DNA of 64,000 nt from contig NZ_BNCG01000011.1 in assembly GCF_014656355.1 (NCBI RefSeq), positions 1-64,000 of the forward strand. The letters run 5' to 3'. Positions 8,904 to 20,156 of this stretch are shown here, one piece after another. Below the pieces are notes generated by a model that ran no database searches, was not told the DNA's origin, and was given only the letters and a program-made list of their open reading frames with translations. Source of the stretch: Camelimonas fluminis (GTDB taxonomy: Bacteria > Pseudomonadota > Alphaproteobacteria > Rhizobiales > Beijerinckiaceae). The stretch's first letter is position 1; every line of letters begins with the position of its first letter. The translations under genes were made by a program, and so were the position numbers.

Positions 8904-9382
8904 CGTCTGGCGCGCCACGTCGCGCCGGCGAACGTCTTGCGCCAGGAAGCAGGGCAAAGCTCTGGCCCGCCTGAACGGATATGGTTCCGGGGCGCCAGGA
9001 GCGCTGACCGGGAAGGTTGGCCCGGAACGCTGATTCTGGAGCGGTCCGTACAACCAGACGCGTTTTGTCTGGCCGGAAACTGGTCGGAGGGCGCCCTGGC
9101 GCGGCTTCGGCCCCCAATCCAGCGCCCTGCGGCGATCGGACAAGCCTGTGTTTCCGCTGTGCGATTGCCTGAACGGGCAAGAACGGCTAAGCCCCCCTTG
9201 AGCCATTTGGAAATTCGTCGGCCGTGAGCCAGCGCGGTTTTTCGGGCCCGGGACAAAGATCGCCGCCGGCATTTGTGACGCCAGGCAACGTCTTCGACCT
9301 GGCGGACGCGAAAACAACCGCTGGATTCAACCGCCCGACATTTCCAGACGGGCTCCCATACACCAGAGAGTGCGGAGCATCC
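8904..9382. other. 480-bp intergenic region before purS
   Basis: No supported gene. It contains a hairpin at 9054-9072 (CCAGAC/GTCTGG) that resembles the core of the family-A dispersed repeat and presumably the purS promoter. The open frame running into purS from 9224 lacks conservation at its N-terminus. Confidence 0.4.
9054..9082 (-). repeat. Degenerate family-A repeat core
   Basis: A CAGACG-type hairpin followed by GGCCGGAAAC resembles the better copies at 18107-18171 and 54893-54962 (hairpin then CCGGAAAGCGCT). Only the core is shared, so this assignment is tentative. Confidence 0.3.
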
Positions 9383-9625
9383 ATGAAGGCCCGAGTCACC
9401 GTAACCCTCAAAACCGGCGTGCTCGACCCGCAAGGGAAAGCAATCGAAGGCGCGCTTTCGTCGCTCGGCGTTGAAGGCGTCACTGGCGTCCGCCAGGGCA
9501 AGGTCTTTGACATTGAACTCGCCCACACCCAACCTGAAGCGGCGCAAGCGGCCCTGAAGGATGCGTGCGAGCGTCTTCTCGCGAACACCGTCATCGAGAA
9601 CTACAGGGTCGAGATTCTCTCCTGA
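9383..9625 (+). CDS. purS: Phosphoribosylformylglycinamidine synthase subunit PurS
   Basis: Small scaffold subunit of the three-part FGAM synthase (PurLQS), which bridges PurL and PurQ. Eighty residues, the family's usual size, beginning MKARVTVTLKTGVLDPQGKAIEGAL with the conserved GVxxVRQGK-type segment and ending in ENYRVEILS. ATG 9383 is preceded by GCGGAG. Unlike the usual purS–purQ arrangement, an esterase gene follows 15 bp later and purQ comes after that. Confidence 0.95.
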   Translation: MKARVTVTLKTGVLDPQGKAIEGALSSLGVEGVTGVRQGKVFDIELAHTQPEAAQAALKDACERLLANTVIENYRVEILS

Positions 9626-9640
9626 CGCTGGAGCAAGGCG

Positions 9641-10603
9641 ATGCTGGACCCTGACGCCCGGACCGTCCTCGACCTGATGAAGGCCGCCGGACGGCCCGCC
9701 ATGACGGCGCTGTCGCCCCTTGAGGCGCGCGAGGCCTACCGCAGCTCGCGGCGGGCCCTGGGTCCTGACGCGCCTGACGTGGCGCTGGTCGAGAACTTTT
9801 CCGCGCCAGGTCCTAGCGGCGTTGTTCCGCTGCGTTACTATCGCCCGGCCGGCCCGGACGAGCTCGCCCCCCTGCCCTGTCTCATCTATTTCCACGGCGG
9901 CGGCTGGGTCATCGGCGATCTGGAAACCCATGACTATGTCTGCCGCCGGTTGGCCAACGCCGCCGGCTGCGCCGTGGTCGCGGTGGACTACCGGCTGGCG
10001 CCGGAGCATGTCTTCCCCGCCGCGGTGGACGATTGCGCCGCCGCCGTGCGCTTCGTCGTCGACAACGCCCGCCGCCTGCATGTCGACCCTGCGCGCATCG
10101 CTGTGGGCGGCGACAGCGCCGGCGGCAACCTGGCGGCGGTGATGGCGTTGATGGCCCGCGACGGCGACCTGCCGCCGCTGGTCTACCAGTTGCTGATCTA
10201 TCCGGCGGTGGACATGCGCGACGCCTGGCCGTCGTATGCGATGAACCTGGACGGCTTTCCCCTCACCGGCGAAACCATGCGCTGGTTCATCGACCACTAC
10301 GGCGTGTCCCGGCAGGACCGCGCCGACTGGCGCGCCTCGCCGCTGCACGCGCCCTCCCACGCCGGCCTCGCTCCGGCCTTCATTCTCACCGCTGGCCACG
10401 ATCCGCTGGCGGATGAGGGCGCCGCCTACGCCCGCGCCCTTGAGAAAGCCGGCGTAAGGGCCACCTATCTGCATATGAGCGACCAGATGCATGGCTTCAT
10501 CACCATGTCGAAGGTCGTGAGGGTGGCGGAAGCCGCCCTCGACATCATGGGCGGCGCGCTCAGCCGGGCCCTCGCCCCCCAACCGTCACGGGACGCATCA
10601 TGA
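9641..10603 (+). CDS. HSL-family alpha/beta hydrolase (acetyl esterase-like)
   Basis: Carboxylester hydrolase of the hormone-sensitive-lipase family (Aes-like). Of 320 residues, HGGG at 85-88 forms the oxyanion hole, GDSAGG contains nucleophile Ser159, and Asp254 (in HDPLADE) and His284 (in MHGF) complete the triad. There is no signal peptide, so it is cytoplasmic. The physiological ester is unknown. It starts 15 bp after purS and its stop overlaps the purQ start (ATGA), so it is translated with the purine genes. It lies inside the otherwise conserved purS–purQ–purL block, a point raised in the findings. Confidence 0.92.
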   Translation: MLDPDARTVLDLMKAAGRPAMTALSPLEAREAYRSSRRALGPDAPDVALVENFSAPGPSGVVPLRYYRPAGPDELAPLPCLIYFHGGGWVIGDLETHDYVCRRLANAAGCAVVAVDYRLAPEHVFPAAVDDCAAAVRFVVDNARRLHVDPARIAVGGDSAGGNLAAVMALMARDGDLPPLVYQLLIYPAVDMRDAWPSYAMNLDGFPLTGETMRWFIDHYGVSRQDRADWRASPLHAPSHAGLAPAFILTAGHDPLADEGAAYARALEKAGVRATYLHMSDQMHGFITMSKVVRVAEAALDIMGGALSRALAPQPSRDAS

Positions 10604-11295
10604 AAGCCGCCGTCGTCACTTTCCCTGGCTCCAACCGTGAGCGCGACATCGCCCGGGCGCTGAAGCACGCCTCCGGCGTCGCGCCCGCCATGGTCTGGCA
10701 CGCTGAAACCGACCTGCCCGCCGGCACGGATCTGGTGGTCCTGCCCGGCGGCTTCAGCTACGGCGACTATCTGCGCTGCGGCGCCATCGCCGCCCGCTCC
10801 AACATCATGGCCGCGGTGCAGGCGCACGCGGCGCGCGGCGGCCTCGTGCTCGGCGTCTGCAACGGCTTCCAGATCCTGTGCGAGGCGCAGTTGCTGCCGG
10901 GCGTGCTGATGCGCAACGATCGCCTGCGCTTCATGTGCAAGCGCCAGAACCTTCGCGTCGAACGCACCGACACCGCCTTCACCCACCGTTATGCGCAAGG
11001 CCAGGTCATCGACGTCTGCATCGCCCACGGCGAGGGCAACTGGACTGCGGACGCCGACGCGGTGGCGCGCATCGAGGACAAAGGCCTGGTGGCCTTCCGC
11101 TACTGCGACGCCAACGGCGTGGTCTCGCCGGAAACCAATTGCAACGGCTCGGTCAATTCGATCGCCGGCATCTATTCGGAGAAGCGCAACGTGCTCGGCA
11201 TGATGCCGCATCCGGAAAACCTGATCGACGCGCTGGTGGGCGGAACCGACGGGCGCGGCCTGTTCGAGAGCCTCGCCTCCCGCATGGCTGCGTGA
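10600..11295 (+). CDS. purQ: Phosphoribosylformylglycinamidine synthase subunit PurQ
   Basis: Glutaminase subunit of FGAM synthase: it hydrolyses glutamine and hands ammonia to PurL. Class-I amidotransferase fold with nucleophile Cys87 in GVCNGFQIL, preceded by [18 protein letters not shown] and followed by the C-terminal MMPHPEN that supplies the catalytic His. At 231 residues it is the small bacterial PurQ, not the fused form. Its ATG overlaps the esterase stop. purL follows 53 bp downstream. Confidence 0.96.
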   Translation: MKAAVVTFPGSNRERDIARALKHASGVAPAMVWHAETDLPAGTDLVVLPGGFSYGDYLRCGAIAARSNIMAAVQAHAARGGLVLGVCNGFQILCEAQLLPGVLMRNDRLRFMCKRQNLRVERTDTAFTHRYAQGQVIDVCIAHGEGNWTADADAVARIEDKGLVAFRYCDANGVVSPETNCNGSVNSIAGIYSEKRNVLGMMPHPENLIDALVGGTDGRGLFESLASRMAA

Positions 11296-11348
11296 ACGCG
11301 CCACCGAACCCGGCCCGCCGCCCCCACTGACAGAGCACTGACCGACCG

Positions 11349-13568
<2,220 letters not shown>

Positions 13569-13653
13569 TATCCGGAACCTGCGCCCCTCCCCGGCCGGGC
13601 GCAGCGTTGCCGGAAATCATTCCGCATTCTGGATTCACGCGTTTTGGGTTCAC

Positions 13654-13698
13654 GCGTTTTCTTGACGCAAAGTGGGGTTCACTTTGCTGGAAAACGCT
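13654..13698 (-). repeat. Dispersed repeat family B, copy 1
   Basis: The minus strand reads ...AAGTGAACCCCACTTTGCGT then CAAGAAAACGCGTGAA. The same framework (AGTG-AC-CCACTTT-CGT-AAGA-GCGTGA) recurs at 17951-17994, 23374-23406 and 55172-55205. This copy lies in the gap between purL and the BolA gene, immediately upstream of the BolA ribosome-binding site. Confidence 0.65.
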
Positions 13699-13715
13699 TC
13701 CAGGAGACATGCGCC

Positions 13716-13955
13716 ATGGCCATGCAGGCCCGTGAAATTGAAGAGATGATCCGCAAGGCGCTGCCGGACGCCATCGTCCGCATCCAGGATCTGGCCGGCG
13801 ACGGCGACCACTACGCCGCCACGGTGATTTCGGAGGCGTTTCGCGGCAAGAGCCGCGTCGCCCAGCATCAGATGGTCTACGCCGCCCTGCAGGGCAACAT
13901 GGGCGGCGTGCTACACGCCCTGGCCCTGACCACGGTGACGCCGACGCAGGACTGA
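13716..13955 (+). CDS. BolA family protein
   Basis: Seventy-nine-residue BolA-like protein. The family pairs with monothiol CGFS glutaredoxins to hold or pass [2Fe-2S] clusters and to report iron status. Conserved segments are the helix start MQAREIEEMIRKALPDA, the DGDHYAATVISEAFRGKSRVAQHQMVY core with the His positions used in cluster ligation, and the tail GGVLHALALTT. AGGAG lies 9 bp before the ATG. A CGFS glutaredoxin gene follows 236 bp downstream, supporting the partnership. Confidence 0.93.
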   Translation: MAMQAREIEEMIRKALPDAIVRIQDLAGDGDHYAATVISEAFRGKSRVAQHQMVYAALQGNMGGVLHALALTTVTPTQD

Positions 13956-14191
13956 GGCGCAGGACTGATGTTGCCGGGGCCGGCGAAATGCACGCCCCGC
14001 GCTTGTCTTCCTGGCCCGCGTCCCACACATGAGGGGAGAGCCCGCCGGCGATGTTCCGTCGGGGACAAACGCCCTATAATGCGGACGAAACGGGCCGTGA
14101 CAGCATAGCTGGCGCCGTCCGGCATGGATCACACGGACCAGGACGCGGCGGCGGGCAACCCGCCCGGCCAGGCCATACCAGGAAACGTGAG

Positions 14192-14527
<336 letters not shown>

Positions 14528-14602
14528 GGCCTGCCTGACGCGAACAGGCGGACGGCGGCGAAGCCGCCCGCCCACCGCCGACATGACGCAAACTGCATGC
14601 GA

Positions 14603-14627
14603 CGCCCGCGCCCTGCGCGGGCGTTTT
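14603..14627. terminator. Bidirectional terminator between grxD and the MBL-fold gene
   Basis: CGCCCGCGC and GCGCGGGCG form a perfect 9-bp stem around CCT, with TTTT on the plus side. It lies between convergent genes. Confidence 0.85.
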
Positions 14628-14664
14628 GCTTTGCGCGCCTCATCCGCGGGACGCGGCGGGCGTC

Positions 14665-15639
14665 TCAGAACCTGAAGACATCGCCTGGCTTCGCCGCCAC
14701 GAAGCGCTCCGCGTCGACTCCCTCGCGCCGCAGCGCCTCCTCCAGCGCCTCGCGCGGCCGCTCGCGCCCCTCGTCGGTCAGCTGGAACGTGCCCCAGTGC
14801 ATGCCCAGCGCCCGCCGTGCGCCGATATCCCGGAACACCTGCACGGCCTCGTCCGGGTTCACATGCTGCGGAGCCATGAACCAGCGCGGTTCATAGGCGC
14901 CGATCGGGATCAGCGCCACGTCGGGCGCGCCGAACGCCGCGCGGATGTCGCGAAAGACGCCGCCATCGCCATAGCCGGTATCGCCGGCGAACCAGATGCG
15001 CCCCGCCGGCGTATCGATCATGAAGCCGCTCCACAGCGCCTTGCGCGTGTCGCGCAAGGCCCGCCGCGACCAGTGATTGGCGGGCGTGAAGCGGGTCGCG
15101 ACGCCTCGCGGCAACGCCACCGCATCGCCCCAGTCGCCAGTCAGCACCCGTGCGCCGGGCGCAACCTTCTGCAACAGGCGCTCGTTGCCAACGGGCGTGA
15201 CAAACGTTGGCTGATGGCGCTCCTGCAGGCGGCGCAACGTCTGTGCATCGAAATGATCGTAATGATTGTGACTGACCAGCACGGCGTCGATGCGCGGCAG
15301 ATCATCAAAGCAAACCGCCGGGACGGTGACGCGCCTTGGCCCCAGCAGCGACAGCGGTCCGGCGCGCGCGCCCCAAACCGGATCGGTGAGAATGTTGCTG
15401 CCGCCCGCCTGGATCAGCAGCGTGGCGTGGCCGACCATGGTGATGCAGACGCCATCCGCATCGGGCTCCGGCGCAACCTGGGTCACGGCCACCTGTCGCG
15501 GCCATTTCTCCCGCTGACCGGAGCGCCACCAGCGCCACAGATCGGCAAACTTCCTGTCCGTCGACGGATGCCCCGGATTGGAGAACCGCCGGCCGTCGAA
15601 ATGGTCTGTGACCGGGCCGTGGTGGTAATTTCTGGGCAT
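14665..15639 (-). CDS. MBL-fold metal-dependent hydrolase (NAPE-PLD/RomA-like)
   Basis: A 324-residue metallo-beta-lactamase-fold protein of the beta-lactamase_2 type that includes N-acyl-phosphatidylethanolamine phospholipase D and bacterial RomA/UlaG-like proteins. Features: MVGHATLLIQAGG, ILTDPVWGARAGP, the metal motif SHNHYDHFD (HxHxDH), TPANHWS, WFAGDTGYGDG and a late MHWGTFQL. There is no signal peptide. The start MPRNYHHGPVTDHFDGRRF is typical of the family. The substrate cannot be given. It converges on grxD and shares a terminator with it. Confidence 0.9.
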   Translation of the reverse strand: MPRNYHHGPVTDHFDGRRFSNPGHPSTDRKFADLWRWWRSGQREKWPRQVAVTQVAPEPDADGVCITMVGHATLLIQAGGSNILTDPVWGARAGPLSLLGPRRVTVPAVCFDDLPRIDAVLVSHNHYDHFDAQTLRRLQERHQPTFVTPVGNERLLQKVAPGARVLTGDWGDAVALPRGVATRFTPANHWSRRALRDTRKALWSGFMIDTPAGRIWFAGDTGYGDGGVFRDIRAAFGAPDVALIPIGAYEPRWFMAPQHVNPDEAVQVFRDIGARRALGMHWGTFQLTDEGRERPREALEEALRREGVDAERFVAAKPGDVFRF

Positions 15640-15815
15640 CAGCCTGTGTTCCCGCACCCGGCGCGACCGTGACAGGCGCGACGGTCGCCAGCCGCAGCTC
15701 CCAACAGCGAATTTTCCATGCGAAACAAAAATAACCCGTTGAAAACCCTGTCGATATCCAACACCTGTTCGCCTGACGGGACCCTGGAGAACCACATTAC
15801 CGGGCACGGCTCGCC

Positions 15816-16460
15816 CTATCCGCCAACCGCCCCCTTCACCAACGCCTTCGCATCGTCCGAGTGCCACTCGGCCGCACCGTCGAGCTGGCCGACCAGGCAG
15901 CCGTCGCGGTTGACCAGCAGCGTCACCGGCAGGCCGGAGGCGCGGCCGGCGCCGCGCAGGGCCTGAAAAATCTTGCCGGGCGTATCGGCGTAATAGGCCA
16001 GATGGTCGATCTTGTTGTCCTTCAGCCATTCGCGCGGCTTGCCGGCGTCGCGGCTGTCCATGTTGATGGCCAGCACCTCGAAGTCCTTGCCGCCCATCGC
16101 GCCTTGCAGGGCGTTGAGGGCCGGCATTTCCAGCTTGCACGGCGCGCACCAGGTGGCCCACAGGTTGAGCAGCGTCACCTTGCCCTTGAAGTCGGCCATG
16201 GTCTTCACCGCGCCGGCGCCGTCCACGAATGTGAATTCCGGCAGCTTCTCCGGCCGTGACAGAATGCGCATGCCGGCCATGTCGCCCTTCGCGAGGCCCG
16301 CCAGCGGCGCCATGTCCCGGGCCGGGCATTGCCCGCCAGGGCCACCAGAAACATTGCGATCTTGCGCAAGCCAATATACCCCTGCGCCCAGGAGCGCGAC
16401 GGCGAGAACGGCGACAGCCGCGATACGCGGGGCGCGCGATTTGTTATCTGACACGTTCAT
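15816..16460 (-). CDS. tlpA: TlpA-type thiol:disulfide interchange protein
   Basis: Membrane-anchored periplasmic thioredoxin. Of 214 residues, 13-31 form one N-terminal membrane helix, and the thioredoxin domain carries WCAPC with Cys105 and Cys108, plus the cis-Pro region [14 protein letters not shown]. In Bradyrhizobium, TlpA reduces cytochrome-oxidase maturation factors. An extra Cys45 lies just after the anchor. Its start codon is only 21 bp from that of argH on the other strand, an arrangement I know from other alphaproteobacteria. Confidence 0.93.
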   Translation of the reverse strand: MNVSDNKSRAPRIAAVAVLAVALLGAGVYWLAQDRNVSGGPGGQCPARDMAPLAGLAKGDMAGMRILSRPEKLPEFTFVDGAGAVKTMADFKGKVTLLNLWATWCAPCKLEMPALNALQGAMGGKDFEVLAINMDSRDAGKPREWLKDNKIDHLAYYADTPGKIFQALRGAGRASGLPVTLLVNRDGCLVGQLDGAAEWHSDDAKALVKGAVGG

Positions 16461-16481
16461 GAATCCAGGATCGGGCGGACA

Positions 16482-17882
16482 ATGAGCAACAAGATGTGGG
16501 GCGGCCGGTTCTCTTCCGCGCCAGCCGCTATCATGGAAGAGATCAACGCCTCGATCGAGTTCGACAAGAGGCTCGGCCCCCAGGACGTGCGCGGCTCGTT
16601 GGCGCATGTGGCCATGCTGGCCGAGGCCGGCATCGTCGAAAAGCCTGACGCGGCAAAGATCGCCGAGGGCCTGCGCCAGATCGCCGGCGAGATCGAAAAC
16701 GGCGCATTCCAGTTCTCCCGCGCGCTGGAAGACATCCACATGAACGTGGAGTCGCGCCTCGCCGACCTGATCGGCCCCACCGCCGGTCGCCTGCACACCG
16801 CCCGCTCGCGCAACGACCAGGTCGCCACCGACATGCGCCTGTGGGTGCGCGACGCGGTTGACGATCTCGATGGCCAGCTCGCCGCCCTGCAACACGCCCT
16901 GGCGACCCGGGCGCTGGAGTTCGCCGGCGCGGTGATGCCCGGCTTCACCCATCTGCAATCGGCCCAGCCGGTCACCTTCGGCCACCATCTGCTGGCCTAT
17001 GTGGAGATGTTCGGTCGCGACCGCAGCCGCTTCGTCGACGCCCGCCGCCGCATGAACGAGTGCCCGCTGGGCGCAGCTGCGCTGGCCGGCACCTCCTTCC
17101 CCATCGACCGTCACCAGACGGCGGCGGCGCTGGGCTTCGACCGGCCCACCGCCAATTCGCTGGATTCGGTGTCTGACCGCGATTTCGTGCTGGAGACCCT
17201 GTCAGGCGCCGCCATCTGCGCCGTGCACCTGTCGCGCTTCGCTGAGGAGATCGTGCTGTGGGCGACGCCGCAGTTCGGTTTCGTGCGCCTGTCGGACGCC
17301 TTCTCCACCGGCTCATCGATCATGCCGCAGAAGCGCAATCCGGACGCGGCCGAGCTGGTGCGCGGCAAGGCCGGGCGCGTCATCGGCGCGCTGAACGGCC
17401 TGCTGATCGTCATGAAGGGCCTGCCGCTGACCTATTCCAAGGACATGCAGGAAGACAAGGAAGGCGCCTTCGACGCCATCCAGACCCTGTCCCTGTGCCT
17501 CGCCGCCATGACCGGGATGGTGCAGGACCTGACGCCGAACCTGCCGGCGATGCGCAAGGCCGCCGGCAGCGGCTACGCCACCGCCACCGATCTGGCCGAC
17601 TGGCTGGTGCGGGTGCTCGGCCTGCCGTTCCGCGAGGCGCACCATGTCACTGGCCGCATCGTCGGCCTCGCCTCGGAGAGGGGCGTGGGGCTGGAGAAGC
17701 TGTCGCTGGAAGCGATGCAATCGGTCGAGCCGCGCATCACCCAGGAAATCTTCACCGTTCTGGGCGTGGAAAAATCCGTGCGCAGCCGCGTCAGCTTCGG
17801 CGGCACGGCGCCGGCCAATGTGCGCCGCGAGGCGCGCCGCTGGCTGCGCAAGCTGGAGCGCAACGACAGGGCTGGCGCCTGA
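16482..17882 (+). CDS. argH: Argininosuccinate lyase
   Basis: Last step of arginine synthesis: splits argininosuccinate into arginine and fumarate. The 466-residue protein fits the family. Visible are the start [21 protein letters not shown], the [17 protein letters not shown] region, [16 protein letters not shown], and the superfamily signature [12 protein letters not shown], which carries the catalytic Ser in its flexible loop. It is divergent from tlpA with a 21-bp gap. The small lipoprotein gene and lysA follow after a repeat-bearing gap. Confidence 0.97.
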   Translation: MSNKMWGGRFSSAPAAIMEEINASIEFDKRLGPQDVRGSLAHVAMLAEAGIVEKPDAAKIAEGLRQIAGEIENGAFQFSRALEDIHMNVESRLADLIGPTAGRLHTARSRNDQVATDMRLWVRDAVDDLDGQLAALQHALATRALEFAGAVMPGFTHLQSAQPVTFGHHLLAYVEMFGRDRSRFVDARRRMNECPLGAAALAGTSFPIDRHQTAAALGFDRPTANSLDSVSDRDFVLETLSGAAICAVHLSRFAEEIVLWATPQFGFVRLSDAFSTGSSIMPQKRNPDAAELVRGKAGRVIGALNGLLIVMKGLPLTYSKDMQEDKEGAFDAIQTLSLCLAAMTGMVQDLTPNLPAMRKAAGSGYATATDLADWLVRVLGLPFREAHHVTGRIVGLASERGVGLEKLSLEAMQSVEPRITQEIFTVLGVEKSVRSRVSFGGTAPANVRREARRWLRKLERNDRAGA

Positions 17883-17950
17883 ACGCGCCGCCCCTGAGGG
17901 GTTTCCGGTAAGCCCGGTTTGCTGGAAACGCGCTATTTTTCTGATGTGGC

Positions 17951-17994
17951 GCATTTTCTTTACGAAGCGTGCGTCCACTCTTCTCAAAAATTCG
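17951..17994 (+). repeat. Dispersed repeat family B, copy 2
   Basis: GCATTTTCTTTACGAAGCGT followed by GCGTCCACTCTTCTCAAAAA aligns with the complement of the copies at 23374-23406 and 55172-55205 and with the plus strand of copy 1. It sits just upstream of a family-A copy. Confidence 0.6.
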
Positions 17995-18106
17995 CGCGTG
18001 TCAAAATTCGCGCGCGGCGGCGCCCATCAGGCCCTCTGACGCGTCGTTTTCGCAAATGCAAGATTTCGTGGCATAGAGCATTTGCCGATCCGCATGGGTC
18101 GACGCA

Positions 18107-18171
18107 TGCTCCTGTTTCCTTTGTTTTGGGCGACCCCGATCAGGCGATTCCGCCTGACCGGAAAGCGCTCC
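18107..18171 (-). repeat. Dispersed repeat family A, copy 1
   Basis: The plus strand reads TGCTCCTGTTTCCTTTGTTT, then TGGGCGACCCCGATCAGGCG, then the hairpin-forming ATTCCGCCTGACCGGAAAGC and GCTC. Its reverse complement aligns with 54893-54962. Such 'gagcgctttccga' elements are widespread between genes in Hyphomicrobiales. It lies between argH and the small lipoprotein gene. Confidence 0.7.
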
Positions 18172-18213
18172 AGACTGAGCCGCCATCAGTCAATACCTGT
18201 GGGGACCCAGCCC

Positions 18214-18513
18214 TTGGCTCGCAATACGGCAATCCCTGGCCTGTCGGCCTCCGGCGCCACGCGCTCCGCCCTCATCGTCCTGGCCATGGCCCTGGCGCTG
18301 GCCGGCTGTGGCCGCCGCGGCGCGCTCCAGGCGCCGCCCAACGCCGCGCAGCAGACCCAGACTGACGGCCAGCGCACCGGCGCGGTGGTTGGCGATGACG
18401 AGGACGACGGCAATGATTCGGTCGTGGCCTCGCCGATCCCCGGCGGCCAGAAGAAAAGCCCGAAGGGAATCACCATTCCCAAGCGGCCGTTCATACTCGA
18501 TCCGCTGCTGTGA
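18214..18513 (+). CDS. Small lipoprotein (LptM/YifL-like)
   Basis: A short lipoprotein encoded before lysA, where LptM-like proteins (partners of the LPS translocon in enterobacteria) are commonly found. From TTG 18214 it has 99 residues: a signal segment SALIVLAMALALAGC with lipobox Cys at about 28, then GRRGALQ (the LptM-like CGRKGPL pattern), an acidic Asp-rich linker and a basic tail ending FILDPLL. A GTG at 18199 is an alternative start. The function is inferred from synteny and the motif after the Cys. Confidence 0.75.
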   Translation: MARNTAIPGLSASGATRSALIVLAMALALAGCGRRGALQAPPNAAQQTQTDGQRTGAVVGDDEDDGNDSVVASPIPGGQKKSPKGITIPKRPFILDPLL

Positions 18514-18724
18514 CGCCGGCCTCCGCCGCCGCGATGCCAGTCGATTGAATTGATGTGTGCTGGCGCAAGGACGCCAGCTGGTTGAATGAACGCGGTTCCA
18601 GCCGGAAAGCGCCGCGCGCCGGAATTGCCCTGGAGCCGATGCTCCGCCCCTTCGGCCGGTTACCCACGATCTTGCGTCGCCGGGAGCTGGCGTCGCCGGG
18701 AACTTGCCAACGCCTGGACCTGTC

Positions 18725-19993
18725 ATGCGTCACTTTGAATACCGCGATGGCGTGCTGCACGCCGAGGACGTCGATCTCCGCCATGTAGCCCAGGAGGTTG
18801 GCACGCCCTTCTACTGCTACGCCTCCGCCACCATCGAACGGCACTACCGCGTCTTCGCGGAAGCCTTCAGCGACGGGCCGGCGCTGGTCTGCTACGCGGT
18901 CAAGGCCAACTCCAACCAGGCTGTGCTGAGGACGCTGGCGCGCCTCGGGGCCGGCGTCGACATCGTCTCCGGCGGCGAACTGCGCCGCGCCCTGGCGGCG
19001 GGCATACCGGGCGAGCGCATTGTTTTCTCCGGCGTCGGCAAGACCCGGGCCGAAATGGCGATGGCGCTGGAAGCCGGCATCCTCTGCTTCAACGTCGAGT
19101 CCGAGCCGGAGCTGCAGACCCTGTCGGAGGTGGCGGTGAGCATGGGCCGCAAGGCCCCGGTGTCGATCCGCGTCAACCCGGACGTCGACGCGAAGACCCA
19201 CGCCAAGATCTCCACCGGCAAGTTCGACAACAAGTTCGGCATTCCGATTTCGCTGGCGCGTGAGGTTTACGCCCGCGCCGCCGGGCTGCCTGGCGTGGCG
19301 ATCCGCGGCGTCGACATGCACATCGGCAGCCAGATCACCGATCTCACCCCCTTCGCCAACGCCGCGAAGCTGATCGCCGGCCTTGCCCGCGACCTGCTGG
19401 CCGACGGCCACCAGCTGCACCACGTCGATCTCGGCGGCGGGCTCGGCGTTCCCTACCGCACCGACAACGAACCGCCGCCCCTGCCCTCGGAATACGCCCG
19501 CATCATCCGCGAGGAGACCCGCGATCTCGGCCTGACCCTGGTGTTCGAGCCAGGTCGTCTCATCGTCGGCAACGCCGGCGTGCTGGTGACCGAGGTGCTG
19601 TACGTGAAGCACGGCGAGGGCAAGACCTTCGTCATCGTCGACGCGGCGATGAACGACCTGATCCGCCCCACCCTGTATGAGGCGTATCACGACATCATCC
19701 CGGTGGCCGCCTCGCCGGCGGACGCGCCGCACATGGTGGCCGATATTGTCGGCCCGGTGTGCGAGACCGGCGATTATCTCGCCCTCGCCCGTTCGCTGCC
19801 ACAGCTGAAGGCCGGCGACCTGCTGGCGGTGATGACCGCCGGCGCCTACGGCGCGGTGCAGTCGTCCACCTACAACACCCGGCCGCTGGTTCCCGAGGTG
19901 CTGGCGAAGGGCGACGCCTGGGCCGTGGTGCGGCCGCGCGTCACCGTCGACGAGATCATCGCCATGGATCGCCTGCCAGCCTGGCTGGAATAA
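18725..19993 (+). CDS. lysA: Diaminopimelate decarboxylase
   Basis: PLP enzyme that makes lysine from meso-diaminopimelate. The 422-residue protein carries Lys60 in CYAVKANSNQ (PLP Schiff base), SGGELRRALAAG, the VNPDVDAKTHAKISTGKFDNKFG segment, HIGSQI, the glycine-rich DLGGGLGVPY phosphate site, and GPVCETGDYLA with the active-site Cys. I chose ATG 18725 (MRHFEYRDGVLHAEDV), the family's usual N-terminus, over an upstream TTG. It follows the small lipoprotein gene, and the TIGR02302 gene comes next. Confidence 0.97.
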   Translation: MRHFEYRDGVLHAEDVDLRHVAQEVGTPFYCYASATIERHYRVFAEAFSDGPALVCYAVKANSNQAVLRTLARLGAGVDIVSGGELRRALAAGIPGERIVFSGVGKTRAEMAMALEAGILCFNVESEPELQTLSEVAVSMGRKAPVSIRVNPDVDAKTHAKISTGKFDNKFGIPISLAREVYARAAGLPGVAIRGVDMHIGSQITDLTPFANAAKLIAGLARDLLADGHQLHHVDLGGGLGVPYRTDNEPPPLPSEYARIIREETRDLGLTLVFEPGRLIVGNAGVLVTEVLYVKHGEGKTFVIVDAAMNDLIRPTLYEAYHDIIPVAASPADAPHMVADIVGPVCETGDYLALARSLPQLKAGDLLAVMTAGAYGAVQSSTYNTRPLVPEVLAKGDAWAVVRPRVTVDEIIAMDRLPAWLE

Positions 19994-20156
19994 TCCGGCG
20001 GGCCGGCGCGGACGATGCGGACATTGCAACAATGGCTTTCGTCGCTGATTGTTGCGCTTCCGCCAGCGGTCATGGCCTCGCCCTGTTCGTCACCGACAGT
20101 GGGGTTCTGATCCGGACCAGACAGAGCGCGGCGTCGGGCGTCGCGCGGAGACATGG

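Noticed and set aside
14051-14191. N-terminal extension of glutaredoxin
   Set aside because: Upstream residues are low complexity and the family start (MTDINAQID) fits ATG 14192.
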